DNA of 8,927 nt from Vampirovibrionales bacterium (GTDB taxonomy: Bacteria > Cyanobacteriota > Vampirovibrionia > Vampirovibrionales > JAJTHC01): assembly GCA_021299615.1 (NCBI GenBank), contig JAJTHC010000024.1, positions 1 to 8,927 of the forward strand, given 5' to 3'. Shown here piece after piece: positions 7,128 to 8,927 of the stretch. Numbering within the stretch: the first letter of the stretch is position 1; every line of letters starts with the position of its first letter. The position numbers were made by a program, and so were the translations under genes. The notes below the pieces were generated by a model. The model was given only the letters and a program-made list of their open reading frames with translations. It searched no databases and had not been told where the DNA came from.

Positions 7128-7763
7128 TTAGACAGGCTCCGCCGAGCTGACGTTTTTTGAAACGCTTGGTAAAAAGTACGTGACATAATTATAAAGGCTT
7201 TCAATGACGGCTTCTAAAGCGTCTTGTGGCTTCAAACCCCCTGTTTGCACATGCACTTGAGCCTGCTCATAAAACGGCGTGCGTTCCGCATACAGACGCT
7301 TGACCACCGCATCAGGATCCTTCACATTGATCAACGGGCGTTCTTTTGGGGAAAACATGACACGATCCAGCAAATCGTTCTCATCCACTTCAATGTAGAT
7401 CACAATGGCATTGTCCAACGCCAGATCCAAATTGTCTTGACGGACTAAGGCACCTCCACCTGTGGCGATGACCGTCTGGTCTTGATTCAAACAATGCGCC
7501 AAACAGTCGCTTTCGTATTGGCGAAAAGTGGCTTCGCCGTCTTCTTGAAAGATGCGAGCGATCTTTTTGTGATGAAAATGTTCGATGGCGTTATCCGTAT
7601 CCACAAAGCGAAAGCCTAGAACAGACGCCAACTTTCGACCCAAAGTGGATTTTCCGCAACCCATAAAGCCTGTAAACACCAAACGTGTCAAGGCTGGATG
7701 CGTTTTAAGGGCATCGACGTGTTGTTGGGCTTTTTCAGATAAGGGCAAGGGGGCATCTTGCAT
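7128..7763 (-). CDS. aroK: Shikimate kinase
   Basis: AroK phosphorylates shikimate at the 3-hydroxyl with ATP, the fifth step of the pathway. The 211-residue protein has Walker A GFMGCGKST (32-40), FVDTD (53-57, with Asp57 the expected shikimate ligand), FRQYES (80-85, Arg81), TGGGA (101-105), the lid arginine in RPLI (Arg142) and ERTPFYEQA (160-168, Arg161). About 25 residues precede the first strand, and a tail of some 20 follows the core, so it is longer than the usual 170-180. ATG 7763 is supported by AGAGGA, 7 nt upstream on the minus strand. An ATG 8 bases further upstream is out of frame. A possible extended -10 promoter lies at 7801-7809. aroB follows with no gap. Confidence 0.96.
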   Translation of the reverse strand: MQDAPLPLSEKAQQHVDALKTHPALTRLVFTGFMGCGKSTLGRKLASVLGFRFVDTDNAIEHFHHKKIARIFQEDGEATFRQYESDCLAHCLNQDQTVIATGGGALVRQDNLDLALDNAIVIYIEVDENDLLDRVMFSPKERPLINVKDPDAVVKRLYAERTPFYEQAQVHVQTGGLKPQDALEAVIESLYNYVTYFLPSVSKNVSSAEPV

Positions 7764-7800
7764 GGGGGCATCCTCTTCAATGGGTTTTACATTTTATTTT

Positions 7801-7809
7801 AGTATACCA
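7801..7809 (-). promoter_or_regulatory. Candidate extended -10 promoter for aroK-aroB-ubiA
   Basis: Read on the minus strand this is TGGTATACT, a TGn element joined to the -10-like hexamer TATACT, followed by the AT-rich AAAATAAAATG. Transcription would begin near 7794, about 30 nt before the aroK start. No good -35 hexamer is seen 16-18 nt upstream, which is tolerated by extended -10 promoters. It sits in the only gap (71 bp) between the permease and aroK, so a secondary promoter for the aroK-aroB-ubiA unit is reasonable. The call rests on motif match alone. Confidence 0.35.
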
Positions 7810-7834
7810 CTCACAAAAAATGTTATAGCCTTCC

Positions 7835-8689
7835 CTAACCAAAAATCTTACGCAAGGTTTCGATCATTGCCCATGTCACCAAAAGCAAGTGCAATAAGCG
7901 TAAATGCTTGTTGTGCAACTTGGCTTGAGCCTTTGCTCCTAGCCAGCCTCCCACAAAGGCAATGGCGGAAATGCCTAAGGCGAGCTTCCACGGCACGACA
8001 TGGGCTTGCGATTTACCCAAAACCGTCCCCAATGACGTCAAAATCACGACGCCAGTCCCTGTAATCATGGCTTGACGCACAGGCATTTTGAGGATTTCCG
8101 TCATAAACGGCACGAGAAAAACGGCGCCTCCCATACCCACGATGCCAGCGAGTCCGCCAATAGCGGTTGAAAAGGGGACAATCAGCCACCACTTTTGCCA
8201 CAAGAGATTAAAATCCGTGATAAATTCGTGGATTTCTTCCACATTTTTGTGAAAGACCACTTGTAAGTATTTACGCAGCCCCAAGACTAGAGTCGCCGTC
8301 AACGCAATCACCAAAATACCCAAAATGAGGGATCGTGACCATGTGGCTGAAAAATACGACCCCACACACGCTCCCAAGACCGAAGGCACGCCAAATAAAA
8401 GCACCAGCCGTTTTTTCATCACCTTATTGCGAATATGCACATAGGTGGACGACATGGAACTCGCTAGGGCTTGCACCGCCGCAATACCTGTGGCGGCTTG
8501 AATACTGACCAAGTCTCCGCCGAGTAAGGCAGGGGGGATGAGGATCAATCCCGGTACCATTTGTAAGCCTCCGCCGATGCCCAAGAGTCCTGATAAAAAG
8601 CCGACAATCAAGCCCAAGAGTCCTAAAAACAGGAGGGCATTCGGCGTGGTGGGATCTTGCAAAACAAGGGCGGTGGTTTCAAAGGGCAT
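7835..8689 (-). CDS. TauE/SafE (TSUP) family membrane permease
   Basis: This 284-residue protein has the two-repeat layout of the TauE/SafE family (formerly DUF81). Repeat one opens with LIVGFLSGLLGIGGGLQMVP (27-46). Repeat two opens with AIGGLAGIVGMGGAVFLVP (176-194). Each has the glycine-rich GxGGG or GxGGA turn. About eight membrane helices are visible, near 18-48, 60-80, 93-115, 119-137, 167-197, 205-226, 234-254 and 264-283, with a charged middle loop (139-160, HKNVEEIHEF). Family members move sulfite, sulfonates, sulfoacetate or other small organic anions, and the substrate cannot be inferred from sequence. It lies between aroQ and aroK on the same strand, so an aromatic or shikimate-related acid is possible but unproven. 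ATG 8689 begins the natural N-terminus; the ribosome site is weak. Confidence 0.9.
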   Translation of the reverse strand: MPFETTALVLQDPTTPNALLFLGLLGLIVGFLSGLLGIGGGLQMVPGLILIPPALLGGDLVSIQAATGIAAVQALASSMSSTYVHIRNKVMKKRLVLLFGVPSVLGACVGSYFSATWSRSLILGILVIALTATLVLGLRKYLQVVFHKNVEEIHEFITDFNLLWQKWWLIVPFSTAIGGLAGIVGMGGAVFLVPFMTEILKMPVRQAMITGTGVVILTSLGTVLGKSQAHVVPWKLALGISAIAFVGGWLGAKAQAKLHNKHLRLLHLLLVTWAMIETLRKIFG

Positions 8690-8728
8690 AATTTGCTTTC
8701 TACAGTATTTTCTATAAGGAAAAACTTA

Positions 8729-8798
8729 GTCATCCTGAACGTATGTGAAGGATCTGCCAACAGTAGGGGAGGAGATGTTTCGTTACACTCAACATGAC
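8729..8798. repeat. Palindromic intergenic repeat, terminator-like
   Basis: The arms 8729-8755 (GTCATCCTGAACGTATGTGA and on to GGATCT) and 8773-8798 (AGATGTTTCGTTACACTCAA and on to CATGAC) form an imperfect inverted repeat with a 17-nt loop. The outer GTCAT/ATGAC and inner GATCT/AGAT pairs are clear, with scattered mismatches between them. It resembles the widespread repeat of the type GTCATCCTGAGC..GAAGGATCT seen in the intergenic DNA of many bacteria. On the minus strand the hairpin is followed by TAAGTTTTT, and on the plus strand by GTATTTTCTTTTTT, so it could terminate transcription in either direction. Here it would end aroQ transcripts before the permease gene. Confidence 0.6.
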
Positions 8799-8828
8799 GT
8801 ATTTTCTTTTTTAGAAATTAAGATGTTC

Positions 8829-8927
8829 CTACTTGTCTATCTTACTCAAAAGAAAGTCCAGTGCCAAGTGATACCCACTTAAACCTAGTCCACAAATAAC
8901 CCCCGTTGCCACCCCCGACACATAAGA
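8829..8927 (-). CDS. aroQ: 3-dehydroquinate dehydratase, type II, C-terminal end (partial)
   Basis: Only the last 32 codons are inside the window. The stop TAG occupies 8831-8829, and the gene starts beyond 8927. The peptide SYVSGVATGVICGLGLSGYH and the following LALDFLL match the C-terminus of type II dehydroquinases, where S.V..GVI.G.G..GY.LAL closes the flavodoxin-like fold. The enzyme removes water from 3-dehydroquinate to give 3-dehydroshikimate, the third shikimate step, directly after AroB. Its place on the same strand as aroK and aroB supports the call. It is separated from the permease by a 139-bp gap holding a palindromic repeat, so it may be a separate transcript. Confidence 0.85.
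   Translation of the reverse strand, partial: SYVSGVATGVICGLGLSGYHLALDFLLSKIDK

Noticed and set aside
7585..8064. 159-codon open frame on the plus strand
   Set aside because: It runs antisense across aroK, the promoter gap and the permease, all well supported, and has no recognisable domain.
8690..8728. Promoter for the permease gene
   Set aside because: AT-rich hexamers (TATAGA, AATACT) are present, but no pair with acceptable spacing to a -35 element stands out.

Overview
The window looks like chromosomal DNA from a free-living or host-associated bacterium of moderate GC content that uses the standard bacterial code. TGA, TAA and TAG all serve as stops and GTG is probably used as a start. 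The TusA-like protein, with CPLNFVKAKLALEKI instead of the usual CPxP, resembles versions I associate with Cyanobacteriota and their non-photosynthetic relatives (Vampirovibrionia/Melainabacteria). The intergenic DNA, rich in short palindromic repeats, would fit that too. This is a low-confidence inference; nothing in the window fixes the lineage.

Layout. Bases 1-397 hold a possible 3' end of an upstream gene (1-138), then a dense mosaic of palindromes (about 126-351). A plus-strand group of four genes follows (398-4838): a small TusA-family protein, a large multi-pass membrane protein of unknown function, a family 2 glycosyltransferase and an NAD-dependent sugar epimerase/dehydratase. Neighbouring genes overlap or abut (TAAATG, ATGA), so they are probably co-transcribed. 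The last three look like a cell-surface glycan module. A 190-bp convergent gap (4839-5028) then carries a MITE-like element with terminal inverted repeats, whose left end supplies the epimerase's last codons and stop.

The minus strand carries, in transcription order, the end of aroQ (8927-8829), a TauE/SafE-type permease (8689-7835), aroK (7763-7128), aroB (7127-5925) and a UbiA-family prenyltransferase (5928-5029). AroB, AroQ and AroK catalyse steps 2, 3 and 5 of the shikimate pathway. The UbiA-like enzyme would attach an isoprenoid tail to an aromatic quinone precursor. aroK, aroB and ubiA are tightly coupled (TAAATG, then ATGA), which suggests coordinated supply of aromatic precursors for amino acids and respiratory quinone. 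The permease sits between aroQ and aroK; its substrate is unknown. A palindromic repeat separates aroQ from the permease and may act as a terminator.

Most genes belong to well-known families and I see no clear new defence, CRISPR or RNA-guided system. The least explained items are the MITE-like element, the 5' palindrome cluster, the orphan membrane protein and the permease within the aro cluster.
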